NCBI GenBank assembly: GCA_963205115.1
Contig: CAUJHV010000014.1
Span: 186,001-250,000, forward strand
Length of the DNA: 64,000 nt
Origin: Pseudomonadota bacterium
Lineage (GTDB): Bacteria; Pseudomonadota; Gammaproteobacteria; Burkholderiales; Burkholderiaceae_C
Direction of reading: 5' to 3'
Each line of letters begins with the position of its first letter. Position 1 is the first letter of the stretch. The notes beneath the pieces are model-generated. The model made no database searches and was not told the DNA's origin. It saw only the letters and a program-made list of their open reading frames with translations. Of this stretch, positions 45,191-54,239 are shown piece after piece. Made by a program: the position numbers and the translations under genes.

Positions 45191-46534
45191 TCACAGGCCG
45201 TAGGCCGTGCGCATCATCGTCAGCGGGTGCAGCACCGCCTTGGCCGGCGTGCCGGCCTCCTGCATGCCCTGGGCGATGTGGTGGCCGGCCATGGGGCAAT
45301 CGCTGCCGATCACGTCCGGCTCGTCCTTGGCCATGTTCTTGAAGACGGTCTTGCCGATCTTCATGGCCACCGGATGCGTGGGTGTCTTCACGCCGTAGGT
45401 GCCGGCGTGGCCGGAGCAGCGCTCCACGGTGTTGAGCTTCAGCTCGACCTTGGTGCCGATGAGCTTGAGCATCTCTTCGGTCTTCTTGCCGATGTTCTGC
45501 ACGCGGCCGTGGCAGGGGATGTGGTAGCTGACCTTGCCCAGCGCGGTCTTGAAATCGGTCTTCAGCAGGCCGTCCTTGTGGCGCGCCACCAGGTACTCGA
45601 ACGGGTCCCACATCGCTTCCTTGACGGCCTGCGCCTGCGGATCGTCCGGGAACATCAGCGGCAACTCTTGCTTGAACATCAGCGTGCAGCTGGGCACGGC
45701 CGAGAGGATCGCGTAGCCGTCGGCGGCGTACTTCGCCAGCACCGGCATGTTGGCTTCCTTGTGGCGCGCCACCGATTCCAGGTCGCCCAGCTCGAGCTTG
45801 GGCATGCCGCAGCACTGCTCCTTCTCGACGATCACATAAGGTATCTCGTTGTGCTCGAGCACCTTCAGCAGGTCTTCGCCGATGCCAGGCTCGTTGTAGT
45901 TGACGTAGCAGGTGGCGAAGATCGCCACCTTGCCCGGCGTGCGCTCGCCCGCGACCACCGGATGGTCCCAGTGGCTCATCGCACGGCCCCAGCGGAAGCG
46001 CTGCGTGGCCAGGCCGGGCATCCAGGCGGTGGGGTGCACGCCCAGCACGGTGTCCATCTGCTTGCGCGCAAAGCGCGTGCTGTTGATGGCATTGACCGCC
46101 TGCACAACGATCGGGATGCCGGCAAACTGGCCGTGGGTGTCGGTGGAGGCCAGGAACTTCTCGCCGGCCTTGACTTCGCCGTTCTTGTACTTGATCGCCT
46201 TGGCGCGCAGCATCAGGTGCGGGAAGTCCAGGTTCCACGCGTGCGGCGGCGTGTACGGGCACTTGGTCATGTAGCACAGGTCGCACAGGTAGCACTGGTC
46301 GACGACCTTCCAGTAGTCGTCCTTCTTGACACCGTGCACCTCGCCGTCGTCCGTGGCATCGACCAGGTCGAACAGGTTCGGGAAGCTCTGGCACAGGCTC
46401 ACGCAGCGGCGGCACCCGTGGCAGATGTCGAACACCCGCTCCATCTCCTTGTAGAGCGAGCCGGTGTCGTAGAAGTCGGGGTTCTTCCAGTCCAGCGGGT
46501 GCCGGGTCGGAGCTTCGAGGTTGCCTTCGCGCAT
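45191..46534 (-). CDS. Heterodisulfide reductase/GlpC-like Fe-S protein
   Basis: Protein of 447 aa with two 4Fe-4S clusters (CHGCRRCVSLC and CYLCDLCYMTKC, about 40-105) and two CCG-type Cys-rich domains, ending QCCGMP and ERCSGHAG. It looks like GlpC/HdrD electron-transfer subunits without a flavoprotein partner nearby, so it probably reduces the rubrerythrin encoded upstream. ATG 46534 (MREGNL) is taken; an upstream in-frame ATG at 46582 gives 16 more residues. Confidence 0.9.
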   Translation of the reverse strand: MREGNLEAPTRHPLDWKNPDFYDTGSLYKEMERVFDICHGCRRCVSLCQSFPNLFDLVDATDDGEVHGVKKDDYWKVVDQCYLCDLCYMTKCPYTPPHAWNLDFPHLMLRAKAIKYKNGEVKAGEKFLASTDTHGQFAGIPIVVQAVNAINSTRFARKQMDTVLGVHPTAWMPGLATQRFRWGRAMSHWDHPVVAGERTPGKVAIFATCYVNYNEPGIGEDLLKVLEHNEIPYVIVEKEQCCGMPKLELGDLESVARHKEANMPVLAKYAADGYAILSAVPSCTLMFKQELPLMFPDDPQAQAVKEAMWDPFEYLVARHKDGLLKTDFKTALGKVSYHIPCHGRVQNIGKKTEEMLKLIGTKVELKLNTVERCSGHAGTYGVKTPTHPVAMKIGKTVFKNMAKDEPDVIGSDCPMAGHHIAQGMQEAGTPAKAVLHPLTMMRTAYGL

Positions 46535-46697
46535 GGGTGTACCTGCTGTGGGCCGCAACGTGTGGGTCTGGGATGAATGCAAACAAGGGGCGCGCGGCCC
46601 CTTGTCTTCGATGGGCCGCCGCGCGCCCGGCCTTCGCCGCGAACGGCTCGGGCTGTGTGGTCAACAGGGCCCGCGCAGGCGGGCCTTGCGAGCCGAC

Positions 46698-47123
46698 TCA
46701 GTCGACCAGTGCGTCCAGCGCCTTCTGGTAGCGGTTGGCGTGCGAACGCTCGGCCTTGGCCAGCGTCTCGAACCAGTCGGCGATCTCGTCGAAACCCTCT
46801 TCGCGAGCGGACTTGGCCATGCCCGGGTACATGTCGGTGTACTCGTGCGTTTCGCCGGCGACTGCGGCCTTCAGGTTCTGGCGGCTGTTGCCGATCGGCA
46901 GGCCGGTGGCCGGGTCACCCGAGCCGTTTTCCAGAAATTCGAGGTGGCCGTGCGCGTGCCCGGTCTCGCCTTCAGCCGTCGAGCGGAACAGCGCCGCGAC
47001 GTCGTTCTGGCCTTCCACGTCGGCCTTGTTTGCGAAATACAGATAACGCCGATTGGCTTGGGATTCGCCGGCAAAGGCGTCCTTCAAGTTCTGTTCGGTC
47101 TTGGAACCCTTCAAAGTGGCCAT
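46698..47123 (-). CDS. Rubrerythrin (rubredoxin-less)
   Basis: Di-iron peroxidase of 141 aa. Four-helix ferritin-like ligands are visible: [31 protein letters not shown] and AERSHANRY. The C-terminal rubredoxin domain of classical rubrerythrin is missing, so electrons must come from another protein, likely the Fe-S protein encoded next. CAGGAGCG precedes ATG 47123. Confidence 0.92.
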   Translation of the reverse strand: MATLKGSKTEQNLKDAFAGESQANRRYLYFANKADVEGQNDVAALFRSTAEGETGHAHGHLEFLENGSGDPATGLPIGNSRQNLKAAVAGETHEYTDMYPGMAKSAREEGFDEIADWFETLAKAERSHANRYQKALDALVD

Positions 47124-47343
47124 GTCACGCTCCTGGTAGTCGGATGTGGAATAAGGGGGACTGTCCGCAGCAACTGGCTTGGCCAGCATCCGCGGCGCAC
47201 CTCATAGGGTACCGCCGATCGGGTGGCCTTCCTCATGCAAAGACTCAATCGCCCCGATAGCCTGCGGCATGCCGGCCGGTCGCCCCGGACCACCCGCCGC
47301 CGACGGCGCCACGCCCGGGCCGCCGAGGGTCTTGCGTGTGTCA

Positions 47344-47349
47344 TACAAT
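47344..47349 (+). promoter_or_regulatory. -10 box of tRNA-Ala
   Basis: TACAAT lies 12 bp before the tRNA 5' end, leaving a leader of about 6 nt. No good -35 is present. Confidence 0.45.
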
Positions 47350-47361
47350 TCACGGCTCTGT

Positions 47362-47437
<76 letters not shown>

Positions 47438-47444
47438 CATTCCT

Positions 47445-47476
47445 GGGGCCCGCCGACGTGCGGGCCCCTGTCGTTT
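47445..47476 (+). terminator. Hairpin after tRNA-Ala
   Basis: GGGGCCCGC/GCGGGCCCC is a perfect 9-bp stem with a 6-nt loop, followed by TGTCGTTT. It starts 8 bp after the tRNA end and is a plausible terminator despite the weak T-tract. Confidence 0.65.
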
Positions 47477-47623
47477 GGGACGGTCAAGACACCCGGCGAC
47501 ACCAGGCGCGCAAGTGCCTCCCGCACCGCAGCCGCGCGCTTGGCTCGGCGCGTGGGCGCCCGGGCGTCGCTCCGGCGCCGCCAGGCCACGCTCACACAGT
47601 CGCACGTCGGGCGCGTACCCGCA

Positions 47624-48196
47624 TCAGCGGCTGGGGTACTGGATGTCGGCGCGCCGGTTCTGCGACCAGGCCGCCTCGTCGTGGCCCGGGGCCTTGGGCT
47701 TTTCGCTGCCCCAACTGATGGCCTCCATCTGCTTGGGCGCTACGCCCAGCAATACGAGCGCATGGCGCACGGCCTCGGCGCGCTTCTGGCCCAGCGCCAG
47801 GTTGTATTCCGCGCTGCCCCGCTCGTCGGCATTGCCTTCGATGCGCACGGACAGCGTCGGATGGGCCGCCAGGTACTTGCCCTGGCGATCCAGCAGCGCG
47901 TTGAATTCCGGCTTCACGATGGCCCGCTCGAAGTCGAAGTACACGCTGCGCGCCGTCGAGATCGCGCTCTTCGGGTCCAGGTAGGCCGGCAGTTCCGCCG
48001 TGGCCACGGTGGGTGGCGGAGCGGGTTTGCTCACGGCGGCCGGCGGCGGCGGGGCAGGCATCGGCGCGGCGGCGATCGGCTCCTTGACCACCGGCGCGGG
48101 TGTCGCGACGGGTGTGCTGCTGCAGGCGCCGAGCAAGGCCGCAACGGCCACGATCAGTGCAAAGGTCTTGGCGGTGTGCAATTCGAGTCTCCCCAT
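47624..48196 (-). CDS. pal: Peptidoglycan-associated lipoprotein (Pal/OmpA-C)
   Basis: Outer-membrane lipoprotein of 190 aa. The lipobox is LLGAC (about 21-25), followed by a Pro/Ala linker and an OmpA-like peptidoglycan-binding domain: YFDFERAIVKPEF, RIEGNADERGSAEYNLALGQKRA and SQNRRADI. Pal usually sits with tolQRAB; here it is alone, between a tRNA gene and a kinase gene. It may be the main Pal or a paralogue. ATG 48196 is preferred to 48241. Confidence 0.9.
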   Translation of the reverse strand: MGRLELHTAKTFALIVAVAALLGACSSTPVATPAPVVKEPIAAAPMPAPPPPAAVSKPAPPPTVATAELPAYLDPKSAISTARSVYFDFERAIVKPEFNALLDRQGKYLAAHPTLSVRIEGNADERGSAEYNLALGQKRAEAVRHALVLLGVAPKQMEAISWGSEKPKAPGHDEAAWSQNRRADIQYPSR

Positions 48197-48341
48197 CAGC
48201 CGGGCCCGGTGTGCCGATGCATCACGCAAGCGGATCCACATGAGGCCCCACCCGCCGGAATCTAGCGGTGGACCCCATGGCCTCGACAGTGCTGCCGGTC
48301 ATGAGCCGACATGACATTGGTCACCGCGCAGCAGGCGCCGC

Positions 48342-50198
48342 TCAGGCGTCGAATTCCGCCACGACCCGCGTCCCCTGCCCGACCTGGCTGGACACCTCCA
48401 GGTGGGCTCCGATCAGCGCGGCCTGCTCCTCGATGCCGCGCAGCCCGTAGTGGCCCGGCTTGCGCTGCGCGGGGTCGAACCCCACGCCGTCGTCGGTGAT
48501 CTCCATCCGCACACGCGGGACGGCATCGGCACCGGGTGGGCTTCGGGTCGGCGCCGGCGCCGCGCCCAGGCGAAGCGTGAGCAGATGCGCATGGGCATGA
48601 CGTTCGACGTTATGCAAGGCCTCTTCGGCAATGCGAAAGACCGTCTCTGCGCGTTCGTCGGCCAGGCCCGCAGCATCGGGGTCGGCCTGCAGGGTCGCTG
48701 CCACACCGGTGCGTTCGCAGAAGTGCGTCAGCAATTCCTGCAGGGCCGGCCCGAGGCCGGTATCGCGCACGCCGTTGTGCCGCATCTGGGCGATCGCGGC
48801 TCGGGCCTCGGTCAGGCCGCTGGCGGCCACCTCCTGGGCCTGCGCGAGTTCGGCCTCGAGTTCGTGCTCGGACCAGCGCGTGCGCAGCTTGCGCACCATG
48901 CGGATCTGCGTCAGCAAGGCCATCAGCGAGTGGGCCAGCGTGTCGTGCAGGTCGCGTGCCAGGCGCAGCCGTTCGCGCGTCACCGCCGCGTGGCGCGCGT
49001 CGTCGGCCAGGCGCTCCACGCGCGCGGTGCGCTCGACCACCCGGGCATCCAGTTCCGCGTTGAGCGTCTGCAGGGCCTTCTTCTCCTGCTGCAGGTGGTC
49101 GACCAGTTCGGCCAGCGTGGCGCCGATGCGGCTGACCTCGTCGTCACCCGCGGGAAGCGCCAGGGTGTGCAGTTCACCCTGGCGCACGGCCACCGCCTCT
49201 TCGGCCAGGGCCGACAAGCGCCGCGTCAACAGTCGCGTCGCCCAGACGGCCGCGGCGGCCGCCACCAGACCCGCCAGCAGGACGCTGAGAAAAACCACCT
49301 GCCGGGTGGCACGCGAAGGCGCGAGCGCCGCGTGCGCATCCTGACGGACCACGACGCCCCAGCCGAGACCGTCGCCTGCGCCGGCGTGTTCGACCAGCCC
49401 GCCGATCAGGTAGGCCCCGTCTTGCGAAATCTCGGCACGCGTGGGCCGCGGGTGGCCCAGCCACGCGGCCGGTCCGACCACCACGGTACCGTCCTCGGTG
49501 GTCAGCACCATGTCCAGCTGGCGTTGTGAATCCAGGGACCGCAACAGCTCGGCCTGCAGGTTCTCGACCCAGCGCCAGGACAACTCGGCGCCCAGGACGC
49601 CGGCCGGACGCCCAGCCGCATCCGTCAGCGGCACGGCGAGATCGATGACCCGTGGCGCCTGCGGGTCTGCCGCCGCGTCCGGTGAAGGCAGCAGCGGCGG
49701 CGCCGGATGCACGTCGCCCAGGTACAGCCCGGTGCGCCCACGCGCGAACCAGGCGCTTGCCGACACATCGTCACCCTCGCGCGCGCCGCCCGCAGCGGCA
49801 GTGATGCGACCGTGCACATCGGCCACGGCGAGCCAGACAAATTCCGGGAAGTGGGCCTGCGCCGCGTCGAGATGGCGGCGCAGCGCCTGCTCGCTGCGGT
49901 CGTCGGTGGCGACGATCTGCGCCGCCGTCGCCCGCAGGATGGCGCGACGCGTGCGCAGGTCCGTCTTCAGGGCGTGTCCGATCTGGGCGGCGAACTGCGT
50001 CAACAAGCGTTCGCTGTCGGCGCGCACGCGCCTGGCGGCCTCACTGGCCGCCAGGTCCGCGGCCACCAGGGCGGCCAACGTCACCACCGTGAAGACCGCC
50101 CAGCCGATGGCTGCCGCCAGGTGCAGGCGCGGATTCAGCCCCTGGCCGAATCTCACGCGACCGTCCCCGGCGCGCGGCTGCGCCGCGTCAACCCGCAT
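48342..50198 (-). CDS. Cache-domain sensor histidine kinase, NarL type
   Basis: Membrane kinase of about 618 aa. Helix 1 at about 27-48 is followed by a periplasmic Cache-type sensor (about 50-290; FPEFVWLAVADVHGRI, YLGDVHPAPP, DLAVPLTDAAGRPAGVLGAELSW). Helix 2, a HAMP domain, a coiled coil (LQQEKKALQTLNAELDARV), HisKA_3 (ARDLHDTLAHSL) and a HATPase domain (EEALHNVERHA, DDGVGFDP) complete it. The start is uncertain: ATG 50198 is given, and a GTG about 11 codons later is possible. Its probable partner, the LuxR-type regulator at 50633, is on the opposite strand. Confidence 0.88.
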   Translation of the reverse strand: MRVDAAQPRAGDGRVRFGQGLNPRLHLAAAIGWAVFTVVTLAALVAADLAASEAARRVRADSERLLTQFAAQIGHALKTDLRTRRAILRATAAQIVATDDRSEQALRRHLDAAQAHFPEFVWLAVADVHGRITAAAGGAREGDDVSASAWFARGRTGLYLGDVHPAPPLLPSPDAAADPQAPRVIDLAVPLTDAAGRPAGVLGAELSWRWVENLQAELLRSLDSQRQLDMVLTTEDGTVVVGPAAWLGHPRPTRAEISQDGAYLIGGLVEHAGAGDGLGWGVVVRQDAHAALAPSRATRQVVFLSVLLAGLVAAAAAVWATRLLTRRLSALAEEAVAVRQGELHTLALPAGDDEVSRIGATLAELVDHLQQEKKALQTLNAELDARVVERTARVERLADDARHAAVTRERLRLARDLHDTLAHSLMALLTQIRMVRKLRTRWSEHELEAELAQAQEVAASGLTEARAAIAQMRHNGVRDTGLGPALQELLTHFCERTGVAATLQADPDAAGLADERAETVFRIAEEALHNVERHAHAHLLTLRLGAAPAPTRSPPGADAVPRVRMEITDDGVGFDPAQRKPGHYGLRGIEEQAALIGAHLEVSSQVGQGTRVVAEFDA

Positions 50199-50371
50199 CG
50201 GCCACGTGACCCGAAAGTGCCGCTCGTCACTGGGCAACGCCGATGGGTCGCGGATAAGCTGCGGTTCATGCGGATTTCCCTGCGCTCGGTGTCCGACTCT
50301 ACAGAGCCGGGCGTGGTTCGCCCGCCGCATGGGCATGGGCCCGCACGGCTGGGCAGCGGGAGTTGACCGTG

Positions 50372-50581
50372 ATGGACGAGTTGATCGCGGCGGTCGCGCG
50401 CGCGGCCAGCCTGACGCCCGAGCAGGCCACGGTGGCCGTGGCTGCCGTCTTGCGCTTCTTCACGACGCGGCTGCCCTCGTCGCTGGTGGGCGAATTGCAT
50501 GCACGCCTGCAGACCCGCTCGCCAGGGTCCGCTGCAGGTTCCGAAGGTACCGACGCAACCGCGGACCCGCCGCGCCGGTGA
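50372..50581 (+). CDS. Small helical protein (DUF2267-like)
   Basis: Protein of 69 aa. The first 50 residues, MDELIAAVARAASLTPEQ onward, are helical and resemble DUF2267-type small domains; the tail is Ser/Ala/Thr-rich and probably disordered. GGGAG precedes ATG 50372; a TTG three codons earlier is possible. It lies between the divergent kinase gene and the regulator gene. Function unknown. Confidence 0.6.
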   Translation: MDELIAAVARAASLTPEQATVAVAAVLRFFTTRLPSSLVGELHARLQTRSPGSAAGSEGTDATADPPRR

Positions 50582-50632
50582 TGCGTCCGGCGGACCGCTC
50601 CTCCACCCCATGCACGTCACCACAGCCTGCCC

Positions 50633-51394
50633 ATGAATGCAGAGCGCAGTGAGCCCCACGATCCCCCGCTGCGGCTGCTCATCGCCGATGACCAGCCCTT
50701 GATCCGCCGCGGCCTGTCGATGATGCTCGCGGCCGAAGAAGGCATCGACATCGTCGGTCAGGCCGCCGACGGCATCGAGGCCATCGAGATGGCCTTGGCC
50801 ACCTCGCCCGACGTGGTCGTGATGGACCTGCAAATGCCGCGCGCCAGCGGCGTGGTGGCCACGCGCGAGATCACGGCGCAGCGGCCGGCCACGCGTGTTG
50901 TCGTGCTGACGACCTTCGACCACGACGACCTGGTCTTCGAAGCCATACGCGCTGGCGCGCAGGCCTACCTGCTGAAGGACGCGTCCGAAGCGGACGTGCT
51001 GGAAACCGTGCGCGCCGTGCACCGCGGCGAATCCCGCCTGTCGCCGGCCATCGCGCGCAAGGTCATGGACCAGTTCCGGGCCTTCGCGGCCTACGCGCCG
51101 GGCCCGGTCGCGACCGGCGACGCCGCCAGTGTCCTGTCGCCGCTCGACGCCGGCGGTGCCGCCGCGCCGCCTGCGGGCAGGCCCCGGGCGCCCGGTTCGC
51201 TCGAAGATCCCCTGACCGACAAGGAAGAGCGCATCCTGGACCTGCTGTCGCAGGGCAAGAGCAACAAGCAGATCGCCGCCACCGTCTTCCTCGCCGAAGG
51301 CACGGTGAAGAACTACGTCAGCCGCATCATGGACAAGCTGCACGCGCGCAGCCGCACTGAACTGGCGGTACGCGCCGTCAGCCGCCGCGGCTGA
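50633..51394 (+). CDS. LuxR/NarL-family response regulator
   Basis: Regulator of 253 aa. The receiver has Asp19-Asp20, phosphoacceptor Asp65 in VVMDLQMPR and Lys in LLKD. An Ala/Pro linker of about 50 residues, longer than usual, precedes the helix-turn-helix (LTDKEERILDLL, NKQIAATVFLAEGTVKNYVSRI). Likely partner of the Cache kinase on the other strand. Palindromes in the following intergenic region upstream of petA are possible targets. Confidence 0.9.
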   Translation: MNAERSEPHDPPLRLLIADDQPLIRRGLSMMLAAEEGIDIVGQAADGIEAIEMALATSPDVVVMDLQMPRASGVVATREITAQRPATRVVVLTTFDHDDLVFEAIRAGAQAYLLKDASEADVLETVRAVHRGESRLSPAIARKVMDQFRAFAAYAPGPVATGDAASVLSPLDAGGAAAPPAGRPRAPGSLEDPLTDKEERILDLLSQGKSNKQIAATVFLAEGTVKNYVSRIMDKLHARSRTELAVRAVSRRG

Positions 51395-51409
51395 GCGTTG
51401 CCGCGCACG

Positions 51410-51427
51410 CAGTGACCAAGGTCACTG
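51410..51427. promoter_or_regulatory. CRP/FNR-like dyad upstream of petA
   Basis: CAGTGACCAAGGTCACTG is a perfect 18-bp palindrome. Its GTGAC-N4-GTCAC core fits CRP/FNR-family spacing and resembles the site upstream of feoA. A second palindrome GGTCATGACC (51431-51440) and CACACTGTGTG (51483-51493) follow before the petA start at 51571. Confidence 0.5.
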
Positions 51428-51570
51428 TGTGGTCATGACCCGCCGATGGCCCCCGGCACTGTGCGTGTGCCGGGCGGCGTCCCACACTGTGTGTCACCGA
51501 TCGCAAGGGCCGCGTCCCTTGCCGGGCGGTCGCCCTGCCCGCAGCCGGGCCGGCGAACACGGAGCCTGTG

Positions 51571-52176
51571 ATGTCGATACCTGTCCCGTCCATCGTGCCC
51601 GCGCACGATCCGAAGCGCCGCTTCTGGCTCACCGCCACCAGCGTCATGGGCGGTGCCTCGGTGGTCGGCACCGCGATCCCCTTCGTCGAGACCTTCGAGC
51701 CCAGCGAACGCGCCAAGGCCGAGGGCGGCCCGGTGGAGGTCGATCTGAGCGACATCCTGCCCGGCGCGACCAAGACCGTCGCCTGGCGCGGCAAGCCGGT
51801 CTGGGTGGTACGGCGCACGCCCGCGATGCTGGCCGCGCTGCAAGGCCATGACAACGAACTGGTCGACCCCCTGTCCAAGCGCGACCAGCAGCCCGAGTAC
51901 GCCCGCAACGCCACGCGTTCGATCAAGCCGGACATCTTCGTCGTCGTCGGCATCTGCACCCACCTGGGCTGCTCGCCCAGCGTGGCGCCGGCCGACTCCA
52001 ACAACCCCAGCCTGCCGGCCGACTGGCCGGGTGGCTATTTCTGCCCTTGCCACGGATCGATGTTCGACGGGGCCGGCCGGGTCTTCAAGGACAAGCCCGC
52101 CCCCACGAACCTCGTCGTCCCGCCCTACCACTTCGTCAGCGCGACGCAGTTGGTGGTCGGCGACAACACGGGCTGA
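51571..52176 (+). CDS. petA: Rieske Fe-S protein of cytochrome bc1 type
   Basis: Ubiquinol-cytochrome c reductase iron-sulfur subunit, 201 aa. An N-terminal basic motif and helix (RRFWLTATSVMGG, Tat-like) anchor it; cluster ligands are Cys129 and His131 (CTHLGC) and Cys158 and His161 (CPCHG), with Cys134-Cys160 able to form the disulfide. The family UCR_TM tail is present. No petB or petC follow; the next gene is a fatty-acid-hydroxylase-like protein, so it is a stand-alone copy. ATG 51571 follows GGAG; GTG 51568 is possible. Confidence 0.93.
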   Translation: MSIPVPSIVPAHDPKRRFWLTATSVMGGASVVGTAIPFVETFEPSERAKAEGGPVEVDLSDILPGATKTVAWRGKPVWVVRRTPAMLAALQGHDNELVDPLSKRDQQPEYARNATRSIKPDIFVVVGICTHLGCSPSVAPADSNNPSLPADWPGGYFCPCHGSMFDGAGRVFKDKPAPTNLVVPPYHFVSATQLVVGDNTG

Positions 52177-52216
52177 GCCGCAGGACGCAAGACCTGCACG
52201 GGCACGGGGCCGCACG

Positions 52217-52837
52217 ATGCGTCTGTCGAATTGGGGCTACCGTGCCGACTTCTACGTCTACCCGGTGCTGATCGCCGCCAGCACGTCCGCCACGCTGTGG
52301 CACGGGTCGTGGCGCAGCGCCGGACAGGCGATGGCGGCAGGCGTGATCGGCATCTTCGTGTGGACGGCGCTGGAGTACGCACTGCACCGCTGGGTGCTGC
52401 ACCGTGTGCAGCCCTTCAAGCGCCTGCACGCGATGCACCATGCCCATCCCGGCGCCTTGATCGGCACACCCGCGTGGCTCAGCGCGCCGCTGTTCCTGGC
52501 CATGTGGGCGGCCCTGGGCCGTGGGGCATCACCCGCCCTGGCCGGCGGGTTCATCACCGGCATGATGGTGGGGTACCTGGCCTACGCCGCCTTGCACGAC
52601 GCCGTGCACCACCGCCGCGCGCGGCCGGGCACCTGGCTGTACCACGCCAAGCTGCGCCACGCCTGCCACCACCGCGACGCGTCGCATTCCGAATACGGCG
52701 TCAGCTGCGGGCTCTGGGACGCCGTGCTGCACACCTCGAGCCACCCATCGCCGCCGCCGGGCCGGCACAAGCCGCCGGACGCGGATGCGCGCGGGCGCCG
52801 ATCGTGGGCACTGCCGAAAGACACGCCCAGGCGGTGA
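52217..52837 (+). CDS. Sterol desaturase/fatty acid hydroxylase superfamily membrane protein
   Basis: Membrane protein of 206 aa with about four helices and the eight-histidine di-iron pattern: HRWVLH, HAMHHAH, HDAVHHRR and HACHHRD. Such enzymes hydroxylate or desaturate lipids, carotenoids or sterols. The C-terminal tail after residue 175 is Pro/Arg-rich and not conserved. It starts 40 bp after petA, in the same direction; the electron donor could be a Rieske or ferredoxin-type protein, but that is speculation. Confidence 0.85.
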   Translation: MRLSNWGYRADFYVYPVLIAASTSATLWHGSWRSAGQAMAAGVIGIFVWTALEYALHRWVLHRVQPFKRLHAMHHAHPGALIGTPAWLSAPLFLAMWAALGRGASPALAGGFITGMMVGYLAYAALHDAVHHRRARPGTWLYHAKLRHACHHRDASHSEYGVSCGLWDAVLHTSSHPSPPPGRHKPPDADARGRRSWALPKDTPRR

Positions 52838-52999
52838 CCTCGGCGTGACCGCTGGCCCTGTGCCGAGGCCGACGCGACGCCCACACTTCCCGGCATGCAA
52901 GTGCGCACGATCTTCCCCGCCCCGACCGCATGCACCACGCCCGCTGACGCTGGCTTGAACCGTTGGCCATCTTCCGCCGGCCCTCACGGGTGCTGACAC

Positions 53000-54145
53000 A
53001 TGGCCACGTCGCACACCCGTGCCACCCGGCGTCCCGAGGGATTGACCACGCTGGTCCTGCAAGGTGGCGGCGCGCTCGGTGCCTACCAGGGCGGTGCTTT
53101 CGAGGCCCTGGCCGATGCCGATCGCCAACCCGACTGGGTGGCCGGCATCTCGATCGGCGCCATTCATGCCGCACTGATTGCCGGCAACACGCCCGACCAG
53201 CGGGTCGAGCGGCTGCGGGAGTTCTGGCGCCGTGTGACGGCGTCCGTGCCCTCGTGGGCCTGGGCGGTTCCCGAAGGACCCATGCGCCAGTGGGCCAATG
53301 AATGGGCCGCGGCCTGGAGCGCGGCCTTCGGCCTGCCCGCCTTTTTCGTGCTGCGGCCCACGGCGCTGATGTGGCCCAGCGAATCCGACCGCCCCAGCCT
53401 CTACGACACCGAGCCCCTGCTGGAGACCCTGAACGACCTGGTGGATTTCGATCGGATCAACGACGGCCCCACCCGCCTGAGCGTGGGCGCGGTCGATGTG
53501 GAAAGGGGCAACTTCGTCTACTTCGACAACCGCCAGCAGCGCATCGGCCCCGAGCACATCATGGCCAGCGGCGCCTTGCCGCCGGGATTTCCGGCGGTGA
53601 CGGTGGACGGCCGCGCGTACTGGGACGGCGGCCTGGTGTCCAACACCCCGCTGCAGCACGTGGTGGACCATCTCGGCGGCGAAGCCGCGACCATCTTCCA
53701 GATCGACCTGTTCAGCGCACGCGGCGCCTTGCCGCGCACCCTGGCGCAGGTGGCCGACCGTGAGAAGGACATCCGCTTTTCCAGCCGCACGCGCGCGGTG
53801 ACCGACCGGCTGCGCGAGCGGCACGAACTGCACCAGGGCCTGCGTGCCCTGGCAGCCCTGTTGCCGGCGGCGCGGCGCTCGGATCCACAAGTCCAGGCCC
53901 TGCTGGCTTCCGCCCACGACACCGCCATCACGCTGGTGCACCTGATCCACCGCCACAAGGGCAGCGAAACCCAGTCGCGCGACTACGAGTTCTCGCGTGC
54001 CTCGATGCTGGAGCACTGGCTGGTCGGCCATGCCGACATGGCGCACTCGCTGCGATCACTCGCGGCCTCACGGGCGCATCCGCAGCCGGGCTCGTTCCGC
54101 GTCTTCGACTACACGCGGCCGCCGCCGACCGCAGGCGCCACATGA
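53000..54145 (+). CDS. Patatin-like phospholipase family protein
   Basis: Predicted lipid acyl hydrolase of 381 aa. The oxyanion-hole loop is GGGALGAYQGG, the nucleophile Ser lies in GISIG (about 52) and the dyad Asp in DGGLVSNTP (about 210). No signal peptide is seen, so it is likely cytosolic or membrane-associated. It is followed by 3-hydroxybutyrate dehydrogenase, a pairing common in Burkholderiales that suggests a role in lipid or polyhydroxybutyrate turnover; substrate not determined. Confidence 0.9.
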   Translation: MATSHTRATRRPEGLTTLVLQGGGALGAYQGGAFEALADADRQPDWVAGISIGAIHAALIAGNTPDQRVERLREFWRRVTASVPSWAWAVPEGPMRQWANEWAAAWSAAFGLPAFFVLRPTALMWPSESDRPSLYDTEPLLETLNDLVDFDRINDGPTRLSVGAVDVERGNFVYFDNRQQRIGPEHIMASGALPPGFPAVTVDGRAYWDGGLVSNTPLQHVVDHLGGEAATIFQIDLFSARGALPRTLAQVADREKDIRFSSRTRAVTDRLRERHELHQGLRALAALLPAARRSDPQVQALLASAHDTAITLVHLIHRHKGSETQSRDYEFSRASMLEHWLVGHADMAHSLRSLAASRAHPQPGSFRVFDYTRPPPTAGAT

Positions 54146-54239
54146 CACCCGCGGCCTGGCCTCGCACACGGCCACCGGGCGGCCCCGGGCTGCACGAACA
54201 CCCCGATCGGCCCGCCCGCGACACCACCTGGAGATGCAC

